Below are positions 56,759 through 64,000 of a stretch of DNA of 64,000 nt, piece by piece. The stretch's first letter is position 1. Each line of letters begins with the position of its first letter. The DNA is from Mycobacterium ahvazicum. GTDB taxonomy: Bacteria > Actinomycetota > Actinomycetes > Mycobacteriales > Mycobacteriaceae. Under the pieces are notes generated by a model, which did no database searches, was not told the DNA's origin, and saw only the letters and a program-made list of their open reading frames with translations. Location of the stretch: assembly GCF_900176255.2 (NCBI RefSeq), contig NZ_FXEG02000005.1, positions 496,001 through 560,000 of the forward strand, given 5' to 3'. Position numbers and translations under genes: made by a program.

Positions 56759-58471
56759 CTAGGCCTGGCTGGCAAGGTGTTTGGCGGCGACAAAGCCGAA
56801 GGTCATGGCGGGACCGATGGTCGCCCCGGCGCCCGCATAGCTGCGACCCATTACCGGCGCGGACGTGTTGCCCACCGCGTACAACCCCGGCACGATGGAC
56901 GCGTCAGGCCGCAGCACACGGGCGTATTCGTCGGTGAGCAGACCACCCGAAGTGCCGAGGTCGCCGAGCACGATTCGGAACGCATAGTAGGGCGGATCGC
57001 CCAACGGGTACAGGTTGGGGTTGGGCAAGGTCGGGTCGCCGTAGTAGTTGTCGTAAACGCTGTCTCCTCGGTTGAAATCGTCGTCGTGGCCGTTGTGCGC
57101 GAGTTCGTTGAAACGTGCTGCAGTGGACCGCAATTCGACTGCCGGAACTCCGATTTTGGTCGCCATTTCGTCCCAGCTGGTCGCCGCCTTGACCACACCG
57201 GATTCCAGCCACGCCTTCGGAATCTTGCGGCCGGTGGGCACCGGAGCACCCGGAATCTTCGGTAGCGGCAGGTGACCACCGACGACGTAGCGATTCCACG
57301 ACCGATGATCGGTGATCAGCCAGCACGGAATGTGGGTGACACCGGACTTCTGCCCATCGATCATCGCGTGGCCGAAGTCCATGTAAGGAGCCGCCTCGTT
57401 GATGAACCGCTTACCTTCGCCGTTGACAATGAATTGCGACGGCATCATCCGCTCGTTGAGCATGAATTGCATTCGGCCGTCCGGCCATTGGATCGCCGGG
57501 AACCACCACGCCTCGTCGAGCAGGTCGGTCGCGGCGCCCACCTTTTCGCCCGCGCGAATGCCGTCACCCATCGCGACGGGGTTACCGAAGCTCCAGTCCT
57601 GGTCCACAACGGGCATCTGCTCCTTGCGCCAGGCAAGGTCGTGATCGAATCCCCCGGACGCCAGGATGACGCCGCGGCGCGCACCGATCCGCTGCCTGGC
57701 GCCGTCACGTTCGATCACCGCCCCGGTCACCGATCCGTCGGCGTTGGTGAGCAGCTCGGTCATCGGCGCGTCCAGCCACAGCGGAATGCCGCTGTCCCGC
57801 AGCGCCAACCGCAACCGCGCGACCAGCGACTGGCCGATCGCGGCCATCCGCTCGTTGAAGGCTCTCGCCTTGAACATCCGCCAGAGGAGTTTCAACAGCA
57901 CGCCCTTGCCGGCCCACGTCTGCCTGATCCGGTAGAAGGTCCGAAGATCTCTGGGGCCCAACCAGATTCCCCGGGGAGCTAGTGCCAGCGGCTTGAGCAT
58001 AAGGTGCTCGTCGGCGCCCAGCTTCCGCAGGTCGATGGCCGGCACGTTGATGGTGCTGCCCAGCTCCGAGGCGCCCGGCAGTTCCGGGTAGTAGTCGGCA
58101 TAGTCGGGCTTCCAGACGAATTCGAACCACCCGGACAGCCCTTCGAGGAACTCCAGCATTTTCGGCGCCGATTCGACGTACTGCCGGATGCGCGCCTCGC
58201 TGACCAGTCCCTCGGTGATCCTGAGCAGGTATTCGACCACGCCCTCGGGATCCGGACAGTAGCCCTCCCGGCGTTGCGCGGGCGCACCGGGGACCCAGAT
58301 GCCGCCACCCGACAATGCGGTGGAGCCGCCGAAATACGATGCCTTTTCGATCACCAACGCGTCGAGGCCGGACGCGCGCGCGGTCAGGGCGGCGGCCATG
58401 CCGCCACCGCCGGAGCCGACGATCAACACGTCGACGACATGATCGAAGCCGTTCATCTTCGCGCTCGTCAT
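56759..58471 (-). CDS. KstD-like FAD-dependent dehydrogenase
   Basis: 570 residues from ATG 58471. FAD motif VDVLIVGSGGGGMAAALTA (~residues 13-31), the E-K-A-x-x-x-GG turn VIEKASYFGGSTALSGGGIW, and the C-terminal PGLYAVGNTSAPVMGRSYAGAGATIGPAMTFGFVAAKH are those of 3-ketosteroid delta1-dehydrogenases and related FAD enzymes. Expected role: introducing a C-C double bond next to a ring ketone, which can lead to aromatisation. Its neighbour is an extradiol dioxygenase (ATGA overlap), consistent with making an aromatic ring from an alicyclic precursor. Confidence 0.93.
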   Translation of the reverse strand: MTSAKMNGFDHVVDVLIVGSGGGGMAAALTARASGLDALVIEKASYFGGSTALSGGGIWVPGAPAQRREGYCPDPEGVVEYLLRITEGLVSEARIRQYVESAPKMLEFLEGLSGWFEFVWKPDYADYYPELPGASELGSTINVPAIDLRKLGADEHLMLKPLALAPRGIWLGPRDLRTFYRIRQTWAGKGVLLKLLWRMFKARAFNERMAAIGQSLVARLRLALRDSGIPLWLDAPMTELLTNADGSVTGAVIERDGARQRIGARRGVILASGGFDHDLAWRKEQMPVVDQDWSFGNPVAMGDGIRAGEKVGAATDLLDEAWWFPAIQWPDGRMQFMLNERMMPSQFIVNGEGKRFINEAAPYMDFGHAMIDGQKSGVTHIPCWLITDHRSWNRYVVGGHLPLPKIPGAPVPTGRKIPKAWLESGVVKAATSWDEMATKIGVPAVELRSTAARFNELAHNGHDDDFNRGDSVYDNYYGDPTLPNPNLYPLGDPPYYAFRIVLGDLGTSGGLLTDEYARVLRPDASIVPGLYAVGNTSAPVMGRSYAGAGATIGPAMTFGFVAAKHLASQA

Positions 58472-59415
58472 GCCGGCATCGCCGTTCTGATCGCGAACCC
58501 GGCGATCAGTTCTTCGGCCGATTTGTAGTAGCGCAACGCCGTCTCATACGGGCCCACGGTCTCCAGCACGGCGAAAGCCGCTATCCAGGTACGGACTTCG
58601 TGTGCGGAGCTGCCGCCCTCGTAGAGCACGAAGGCGTTCGACCAGAGGTTGAACTCTTCGAGCCGGCCGGCGTCGATGATCTCCAGGAAGCGGTGATCCC
58701 ACGCCGGATTCAGCGGTTGCAGGTCACTCTCGCCGCCGGCGAAGGCCCTGGCCGCCTCGATGACGGCGACCTGCCGGGCTTGTCGCTGCTCCGGCGTCAT
58801 CGGCCGGCCCCCCACGATGCGCTCCAGCACCGGTTCCGGCGCCGTCGCCAGGGTCGGTACCGGCGGGCTGTGGGACAGCCCACCGGACCCGATCACCAAG
58901 ACCCGTTTGTCGAGGGTGGCCAGATACTTGCCGACGGCCGCGCCCAGCGCGCGGCATCGATGCAACGGTCCCAGCGGCACCGCGACGGCGTTGACGAAGA
59001 TCGGTATCACCGGACGCGACAGGGCGTCGCCGAAGAGTTTTTCCAGCGGCTGGACGGTCCCGTGATCCACGTCCATGCTGGCCGATACCGCCACGTCGAT
59101 GCTCGCCTCGAGCACTGCCTCCGCGCACTGTGAAGCCAGGTCGGCCGGGACGTCGAGTGGACCGGCGTGGGTGCCGTAGTCACCGACTCCGTTGGCGTTC
59201 AAGCCGATACAGAACGGTGGCATCGCCTTGTAGAAGAATCCGTTGTAGTGATCCGGCGAAAAGATGACGACGAGTTCGGGATCGTAATCGCGGACGAATT
59301 CGGCAGCCTGCGCGATGGCCCCTTCGACGTCGTCAAGCAGGTCCCGCGACGGCCCCGGAAGATTCAGGAGCGGGCTGTGGGACATACAGCACAGAGCCAT
59401 TGCCACTGTCGACAT
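58468..59415 (-). CDS. mhpB: Extradiol dioxygenase, LigB/MhpB type
   Basis: 315 residues from ATG 59415. The sequence matches the 2,3-dihydroxyphenylpropionate 1,2-dioxygenase family through its whole length: CCMSHSPLLNLPGPSRDLLDDV, LVVIFSPDHYNGFFYKAMPPFCIG, DYGTHAGPLDVP, MDVDHGTVQPLE, LVIGSGGLSHSPPVP, PAWDHRFLEIIDAGRLEE. Metal and catalytic His lie in SHSPL, PDHYNG and VDHG. It cleaves the ring of a catechol meta to the hydroxyls. Symbol by homology; the natural substrate may differ from 2,3-dihydroxyphenylpropionate. Its first 83 bases overlap the upstream gene out of frame. Confidence 0.93.
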   Translation of the reverse strand: MSTVAMALCCMSHSPLLNLPGPSRDLLDDVEGAIAQAAEFVRDYDPELVVIFSPDHYNGFFYKAMPPFCIGLNANGVGDYGTHAGPLDVPADLASQCAEAVLEASIDVAVSASMDVDHGTVQPLEKLFGDALSRPVIPIFVNAVAVPLGPLHRCRALGAAVGKYLATLDKRVLVIGSGGLSHSPPVPTLATAPEPVLERIVGGRPMTPEQRQARQVAVIEAARAFAGGESDLQPLNPAWDHRFLEIIDAGRLEEFNLWSNAFVLYEGGSSAHEVRTWIAAFAVLETVGPYETALRYYKSAEELIAGFAIRTAMPA

Positions 59416-61039
59416 CACCCCCTCCCGGGATGAGCGTGAGGGCATCGAGCAGCGATGCGCTCAGATCGGGCGAGAGCTGGGCGATGCAAGCTCCCGCGAT
59501 GCAGCGATCGGGGCGCAGGAACACCACCGATTCGGAGTGCACGTCGAACCAGGACTTGAGCCCCCCGGTGCGGTCGCCCACGATGACGACATCCGGGTCG
59601 TCGTGTCCGGGCCAGTGCAGCTGAGTCTGCGGTCGCAACGCAACAAACCGCGCGCCCAACGCTTTCCACTTCGCGAAGGCCGCGTCACCGAGAATCTTGC
59701 GCGGGTTGTTGTTCCAGCACAGCACGGCGAACCACGGGCCCAGCACATCGTCCAGTAAGACATCCTGCTGAGTCCGGGTATCGACCCGCGGCTGAATGAA
59801 CAGCGTGCCGACCGGCGACTGCGCGCCGTGCGGGGCGGAGTGCACGACGGCCCCGTGCTCGTAGCGTGGCATCGGCTTGAACCGCATCTCGAGCACATAT
59901 CGCTTGAGTGTCGGCACAATTGACGCCGAACGCACCAGCAGGTCGCGCGCGGTGGCGACGCGCCGGTTGGTCGGCGAGATGACCCTGCCCACCATCGTGG
60001 AAAGGTCGATCATGGCCCGCGCGTGCTTGCGGCGCTCCACGTCGTAGGTGTCGAGCAATGTGTCGTGGGCGCGGCCGTTGACCACCGCGGCCAGCTTCCA
60101 GCCCAGGTTGGCCGCATCCCGGATGCCGCTGTTGTAGCCCTGCCCCTGCCACACCGGCATCAGGTGCGCGGCGTCGCCGGCCAGCAGCAGCCGGCCGCTG
60201 CGGAACGCCCCGGCGATGCGCGAGTGGTGGGTGTACACGCGGCGACGGATCACGTCGACCCGGTCGGGCCGCGGCACCATCCGGGCCAGCATCTGCTCGA
60301 GGAACGCCGGATCCTCGGCCTGCTCGTCGGTCTCGTCGGCATGAATCATGAACTCAAAGCGGCGAATTCCGTGCGCGATCGAAATCGAGGCATAGGGACG
60401 TTCGGGGTCCGCGCCCACCTCACTGTTCGGGTGACCCAGCGGATCGTTGGCGATGTCGACCACCAGCCAGCGCGTCGAGGACGTCGTCCCGTCGAACGAC
60501 ACGCCCATCATCCGGCGGGTCATGCTGCGGCCGCCGTCGCAGCCCACGACGTAGCGGGCCCGCACGGTGGCGCCTTCGCCGCCGAGATCGACCGTGACGC
60601 CGTCGGCGTTTTGCCGGCAGGCCGTCATCGGCCGGCTCCAGCGCACCTCGACGCAATCGAATCGGTCCAGCCCGGCCAGCAATTCGGCGTCGACGAGTGG
60701 CTGGACGAACCCGTTGCGCTTCGGCCAGCCGAAACGCGAATCGGGCGGCGCCATTTCGGCCAGCACCCGGCGATTGCCGTCGAAGAAACGCAGAATCTGG
60801 TTCGGCACCGTGTGCGGCAGCACCCGATCGACCAGGCCGATCGACTGGAAGGTGCGCAACGACTCGTCGTCCAGGCCGACCCCGCGGGGGTAGTCGATCA
60901 GCGTGTCCCGCTCGTCGACCAACAGGGTCCGGACACCTTGCAGGCCAAGGATATTGGCCAATGTCAAGCCGACCGGACCCGCGCCGACGATGACCACGTC
61001 GACATCGTGGCCCGGCGTCTGGTGCCCGTCGCTCGCCAT
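59333..61039 (-). CDS. mhpA: FAD-dependent aromatic hydroxylase, MhpA type
   Basis: 568 residues from ATG 61039. FAD motif VVIVGAGPVGLTLANILG (~residues 15-32), the DG motif ARYVVGCDGGRSMTRR (~165), and the GD motif LLLAGDAAHLMPVWQGQGYNSGIRDAANLGWKL (~285). The stretches IDYPRGVGLDDESLRTFQSIGLVDRVLPHT and KRYVLEMRFKPMPRY match 3-(3-hydroxyphenyl)propionate hydroxylase closely. Expected to hydroxylate a phenol ring to the catechol that the next enzyme cleaves. A fused C-terminal thioredoxin-like part follows, as usual in this family. Symbol by homology only. Confidence 0.93.
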   Translation of the reverse strand: MASDGHQTPGHDVDVVIVGAGPVGLTLANILGLQGVRTLLVDERDTLIDYPRGVGLDDESLRTFQSIGLVDRVLPHTVPNQILRFFDGNRRVLAEMAPPDSRFGWPKRNGFVQPLVDAELLAGLDRFDCVEVRWSRPMTACRQNADGVTVDLGGEGATVRARYVVGCDGGRSMTRRMMGVSFDGTTSSTRWLVVDIANDPLGHPNSEVGADPERPYASISIAHGIRRFEFMIHADETDEQAEDPAFLEQMLARMVPRPDRVDVIRRRVYTHHSRIAGAFRSGRLLLAGDAAHLMPVWQGQGYNSGIRDAANLGWKLAAVVNGRAHDTLLDTYDVERRKHARAMIDLSTMVGRVISPTNRRVATARDLLVRSASIVPTLKRYVLEMRFKPMPRYEHGAVVHSAPHGAQSPVGTLFIQPRVDTRTQQDVLLDDVLGPWFAVLCWNNNPRKILGDAAFAKWKALGARFVALRPQTQLHWPGHDDPDVVIVGDRTGGLKSWFDVHSESVVFLRPDRCIAGACIAQLSPDLSASLLDALTLIPGGGDVDSGNGSVLYVPQPAPESSGAVAGPA

Positions 61040-61902
61040 CAGCGCCCCAGCAGGAAGTCGAGATGCAACTGGTTGAACGTTTTGGCGTCCTCGTACTGCG
61101 GCCAGTGACCACAGCCGGGCATCACCTCGAACCGCGCGCCCGGGATCATCGACGCCATTCGGCGCCCCTCGGTCACGTCGGCGGTGGGGTCGTCACTGGT
61201 CCACAGCACCAGGGTCGGCGCGATGATCGCTCCGTATTCGGCCGGGCCGAGAATGTTGCGCGCGCGAATCTCGGGGTCTTGCAACGCCATGATGTCGCTC
61301 ATCGCGGACACGAATCCCGGTTGCCGGTATACCCGTTGCCGGCTGGCAACCAGATCGTCGTAGTCCTTCGACTTGTCGGCCATCAGCCATTTGATGCGCG
61401 CTTGCACCGTCTCCCAGGTCGGGTTCTCGGCGGCCGCCATCGACAGGGTGATGATCCGTTGCATCACGACCGGATCGGCCTGGGAACCGCCAGCGGTGTT
61501 AAGGACCAGTCGCTCAACCACATCCGGATGATCGACCGCGGCGCGCGCGGCCACCCAGCCGCCGAGCGATTCGCCGCTGATGTAGGCGCGGTTCGCGCCG
61601 ATGGTGCGCAGCACGGCCATCAGGTGCCCGACGTAATGGCTGACCTCCAGCGGATGACCCGGCTTGTCTGTGTACCCGTGACCCAGCATGTCGATCGACC
61701 AGGTCCAGAAATGCTCGGCGTGGGCGGCAAGGTTGCGCACGTACGCCTCGGCGTGGCCGCCGGATCCGTGGAGCAGCATCAGGACCGGCTTGGCGGGATC
61801 ACCGGCACGCAAGTAGCGGGTCCGGACGCCCCCGGCGTTGAGATAGCCCTGCTCAAACGCGACACCCTGCAGGTCGCTCCAGATGCTCTCGAACTCCGCC
61901 AC
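61039..61902 (-). CDS. Alpha/beta hydrolase, meta-cleavage product (C-C) hydrolase type
   Basis: 287 residues from GTG 61902; shares one base with the hydroxylase start downstream. Motifs: PVLMLLHGSGGHAEAYV (oxyanion ~45), DMLGHGYTDKPGHP, nucleophile SGESLGGWVAARAA (Ser ~113), acid in LWTSDDPTADV (~232), His in MPGCGHWPQYED (~263). Gene order with MhpA- and MhpB-like enzymes makes hydrolysis of the extradiol ring-fission product its likely job, as for MhpC. First gene of the operon, next to the IclR control region. Confidence 0.92.
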   Translation of the reverse strand: MAEFESIWSDLQGVAFEQGYLNAGGVRTRYLRAGDPAKPVLMLLHGSGGHAEAYVRNLAAHAEHFWTWSIDMLGHGYTDKPGHPLEVSHYVGHLMAVLRTIGANRAYISGESLGGWVAARAAVDHPDVVERLVLNTAGGSQADPVVMQRIITLSMAAAENPTWETVQARIKWLMADKSKDYDDLVASRQRVYRQPGFVSAMSDIMALQDPEIRARNILGPAEYGAIIAPTLVLWTSDDPTADVTEGRRMASMIPGARFEVMPGCGHWPQYEDAKTFNQLHLDFLLGR

Positions 61903-61926
61903 GGTTCCTCTCCGGCTGGTACTGGT

Positions 61927-61941
61927 GGAAATCTGGTTCTC
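61927..61941. promoter_or_regulatory. Degenerate GAGAAT-type repeat before the meta-cleavage operon
   Basis: On the minus strand GAGAAC-CAG-ATTTCC, with a good left half and a diverged right half, 25 bases before the hydrolase start. It is the weakest member of the set and may be coincidental next to the stronger palindrome at 61958. Confidence 0.25.
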
Positions 61942-61957
61942 GTTTTAGACTAAGCCC

Positions 61958-61976
61958 GTGTGCGAATATCGCACAC
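61958..61976. promoter_or_regulatory. Perfect palindrome GTGTGCGA-ATA-TCGCACAC (IclR operator candidate)
   Basis: 8-3-8 perfect inverted repeat midway between the divergent hydrolase (start 61902) and IclR gene (start 62030). The position fits an operator controlling both directions. A partial repeat GTGCGTTATAA follows at 61982. Confidence 0.72.
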
Positions 61977-62029
61977 CGGCGTGCGTTATAAGTTAGAGCT
62001 TCGCTCTCGTATGGAGGTATGTCAAGGCT

Positions 62030-62707
62030 GTGACGAGTTCGGGTAGCGGCTCGCAAACGCTCGCGAGGGGAATCACCGCGCTGCAGATAGTGGCGGATTC
62101 CCCGACCGGCCTGACCGTCCAACAGCTCGCTGACCAGGTCGGCGTGCACCGGACCATCGCCTACCGATTGCTCTCGACACTGTCCCAATTCCGCTTGGTG
62201 GCCAAGGGCGACGACGGGCGATACCGGCCGGCCGCCGGCCTCGCCGTGCTCGGTGCCTCATTCGACCGCAACGTGCGCCAGCTGAGTCTGCCGACGCTGC
62301 GGGCCTTGGCCGACGAGCTGGGTACCACCGTGTCCTTACTGGTCGCCGAGGGCGATCAACAGGTGGCGATCGCGGTGATCGTGCCGAGCCACGTGGCCTA
62401 CCAACTGTCCTTCCACGAGGGCAGCCGGTACCCGCTGGACCGCGGCGCCGCCGGAATCGCCTTGCTGGCAAGCCTGCCGCCACGCCCAGGTGAACGGGAA
62501 CTGGTGTCGAGGGCACGCGAGCGCGGCTGGGTGACGACCTATGGCGAGATCGAGCCCAACACCTACGGCCTGGCCGTGGCGGTCCACCGTCCGGCGCCGT
62601 CCCCGCCGACGTGCATCAACCTCATCTCCCATCGGGAGGACGTCGTGATGCGCGGCAGGGAAGCGGTCGTCAAAGCCGCGAAGCAGTTGTCCGAGCTGCT
62701 GAGCTGA
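62030..62707 (+). CDS. IclR-family transcriptional regulator
   Basis: 225 residues from GTG 62030. N-terminal HTH: QTLARGITALQIVADSPTGLTVQQLADQVGVHRTIAYRLLSTLSQFRLVAKGDDGRYRPA (residues ~8-67). Ligand domain with LRALADELGTTVSLLVAEGDQQVAIAVIV and the usual hydrophobic strand pattern; slightly short (most are ~250). IclR proteins commonly govern aromatic catabolism with a pathway intermediate as effector. Divergent to the MhpC-like gene, with a perfect palindrome between them. It shares direction with the KstD-like gene 14 bases downstream. Confidence 0.93.
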   Translation: MTSSGSGSQTLARGITALQIVADSPTGLTVQQLADQVGVHRTIAYRLLSTLSQFRLVAKGDDGRYRPAAGLAVLGASFDRNVRQLSLPTLRALADELGTTVSLLVAEGDQQVAIAVIVPSHVAYQLSFHEGSRYPLDRGAAGIALLASLPPRPGERELVSRARERGWVTTYGEIEPNTYGLAVAVHRPAPSPPTCINLISHREDVVMRGREAVVKAAKQLSELLS

Positions 62708-62721
62708 AGGGATTGCAGTTG

Positions 62722-64000
62722 ATGTCTTGGGATTCCGAAGTCGATGTCGTCGTGCTCGGCACTGGCGGGGCCGGGCTCCCCGCCGCGCTGTCCGCGGTGG
62801 CCGCCGGCGCCTCCGTCGAGGTGTTCGAGAAGGCCCCGACCGTGGGCGGGACCACCGCGGTGTCGGGTGGCATCATCTGGATCCCCGCCCATAACCGTTG
62901 TCCCGAGGGCGAATTGACGCAAGCCGACGCGTTGCGGTACCTGCGTGCGCAGTCCCTCGGGCAGATGGACGATGCCCTGCTCGAAACGTTCGTGCGAACC
63001 GGTCCGACCATGCTGGAATTCGTGGAGGAGCACAGCGCCCTGCGCTTCGACGTCGCCGCCGGTTTCCCCGATTACCGGCCGGAGCTGCCCGGCGGACAGC
63101 CGACCGGCGGCCGGTCCCTGAGTGCGGGGCCGTTCGACCTCAACAACATCGGCGAGTGGGGCCAACGGATTACCTCGTTTCCCGCCGACTGGTCCAACGT
63201 CGGTATCGACGCCGAAACCCGAGCACGGCTACACGTGCAGATCGAGGAAGGCAGCGACCTGTGCGTCGCCGGCACCGCGCTGATCGCGGGACTGCTCAAG
63301 GGTTTACTGGATGCCGGGGTGACCCCGCACACCAACGCTCGCGCCGAGGAACTCATCGCCGAGGGCGGGGAGATCACCGGCGTGCGAATTGCCTTGGCCA
63401 GCAGGCAGATCAACGTGCACGCGCGCCGCGGGGTCGTCCTCGCCGTCGGCGGCTTCGAGTGGGACCCCGGCCTGGTGCAGGCATTCCTGCGCGGCCCGAT
63501 GCACGGTCCGGTCTCGCCGCCGAATAACACCGGCGACGGGCTGCGGATGGCGATGGCACATGGTGCGGATCTGGCCAACATGGGCGAGGCATGGTGGGTC
63601 CCGATTGTGCAGATCCCCGGCGACACCATCGAAGGCAAGCAGCGCAGCCGCAGCGTGCGACTGGAGCGGACCCGGCCGAGAAGCATCATCGTCAACCAAG
63701 CCGGACACCGCTTCGTCAACGAGGCATGCGATTACAACTCGATGGCCGGCGCGTTCCAGTACCTGGATCCCCACGGGGGCTATGTCAATGATCGCGGCTG
63801 GATAGTGTTCGACTCAGTTCACCTGCAGCGCTACGGATTTCTGGGTGTCGCTCCCGGCGAGCCGGTTCCGGACTGGTTCTGCGAGTCCGCGGACCTGAAC
63901 GAATTGGGAGCCAAGACCGGTATCGACGCCGAAGGTCTGATCCGCACGATCGACGACTGGAACCGCCATGTCGCCGCGGGGGCGGATCCGGACTTCGGCC
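62722..64000 (+). CDS. KstD-like FAD-dependent dehydrogenase (3' end outside window)
   Basis: 426 codons visible from ATG 62722 with no stop before the window edge. FAD motif DVVVLGTGGAGLPAALSAVAAG (~residues 8-29), then VFEKAPTVGGTTAVSGGIIWIP; later RGVVLAVGGFEWDP and IIVNQAGHRFVNEACDYNSM. Second member of this family after 56759-58471, on the opposite strand but under the same control region. The pair may desaturate different ring positions, as delta1- and delta4-dehydrogenases do in steroid catabolism; this is inference. Confidence 0.92.
   Translation, partial: MSWDSEVDVVVLGTGGAGLPAALSAVAAGASVEVFEKAPTVGGTTAVSGGIIWIPAHNRCPEGELTQADALRYLRAQSLGQMDDALLETFVRTGPTMLEFVEEHSALRFDVAAGFPDYRPELPGGQPTGGRSLSAGPFDLNNIGEWGQRITSFPADWSNVGIDAETRARLHVQIEEGSDLCVAGTALIAGLLKGLLDAGVTPHTNARAEELIAEGGEITGVRIALASRQINVHARRGVVLAVGGFEWDPGLVQAFLRGPMHGPVSPPNNTGDGLRMAMAHGADLANMGEAWWVPIVQIPGDTIEGKQRSRSVRLERTRPRSIIVNQAGHRFVNEACDYNSMAGAFQYLDPHGGYVNDRGWIVFDSVHLQRYGFLGVAPGEPVPDWFCESADLNELGAKTGIDAEGLIRTIDDWNRHVAAGADPDFG

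Overview
The window looks like a GC-rich actinobacterial chromosome, most probably a non-tuberculous Mycobacterium. Supporting signs are a pair of Mce-associated membrane proteins, a DUF5313 protein, a mycofactocin-type SDR, many FadE-like acyl-CoA dehydrogenases, P450s paired with small [3Fe-4S] ferredoxins, frequent GTG/TTG starts and ATGA/GTGA gene overlaps. No rRNA, tRNA, CRISPR array or insertion sequence was seen. Nearly all of it is catabolic: CoA-ester beta-oxidation enzymes, P450s, Rieske proteins, amidohydrolases, SDRs and, at the right end, an aromatic meta-cleavage module.

Layout. 0-2.6 kb: end of a P450, a small secreted protein, two Mce-associated proteins. 2.7-7.5 kb: a pair of acyl-CoA dehydrogenases, a hydrolase beside a wrecked TetR gene, then a carboxymuconolactone-decarboxylase-like protein and a dehydrogenase. 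7.7-13.4 kb: two amidohydrolases, a lone Rieske protein, a hydrolase, and a NuoF-like reductase with a ferredoxin. 14-19.7 kb: DUF35-thiolase fusion, hydrolase, two beta-hydroxyacid-dehydrogenase-like proteins, P450 and ferredoxin. 19.7-27.4 kb (minus): ferredoxin plus a P450 broken by a deletion, a TetR, thiolase, enoyl-CoA hydratase, acyl-CoA dehydrogenase, amidohydrolase. 27.8-33.5 kb (plus): Rieske oxygenase operon with an amidohydrolase and a second acyl-CoA dehydrogenase pair. 33.9-39.1 kb: a third acyl-CoA dehydrogenase, TetR, a P450 remnant, SDRs, an OhrR-like MarR. 39.1-49.2 kb (minus): TetR, ferredoxin, P450, amidohydrolase, two M24 proteins, enoyl-CoA hydratase, a double CoA-transferase, and an upstream SDR. 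49.3-52.8 kb: membrane protein, NmrA-like protein, multicopper oxidase. 52.8-64 kb: an operon holding MhpA/MhpB-like enzymes, a C-C hydrolase, a KstD-like flavoprotein, a luciferase-like oxidoreductase, SDR, cyclase and hydrolase, divergent from an IclR regulator and a second KstD-like enzyme.

Two themes stand out. First, a palindrome GAGAAT-N3-ATTCTC recurs in promoter regions between about 4.9 and 36 kb. In two places, and in a related form at a third, it sits in the spacer between plausible -35 and -10 hexamers. This suggests one repressor controls these scattered operons, with the TetR at 35.2 kb as the best candidate. Second, the locus is decaying: a frameshifted and internally deleted TetR, a P450 missing about 11 residues with a frameshift, a P450 fragment, and a 13-codon SDR tail left after a stop codon. 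The substrate cannot be named from sequence. The enzyme set fits an alicyclic or terpenoid/steroid-like compound activated to CoA thioesters, with a separate phenylpropionate-type meta-cleavage branch at the right end.
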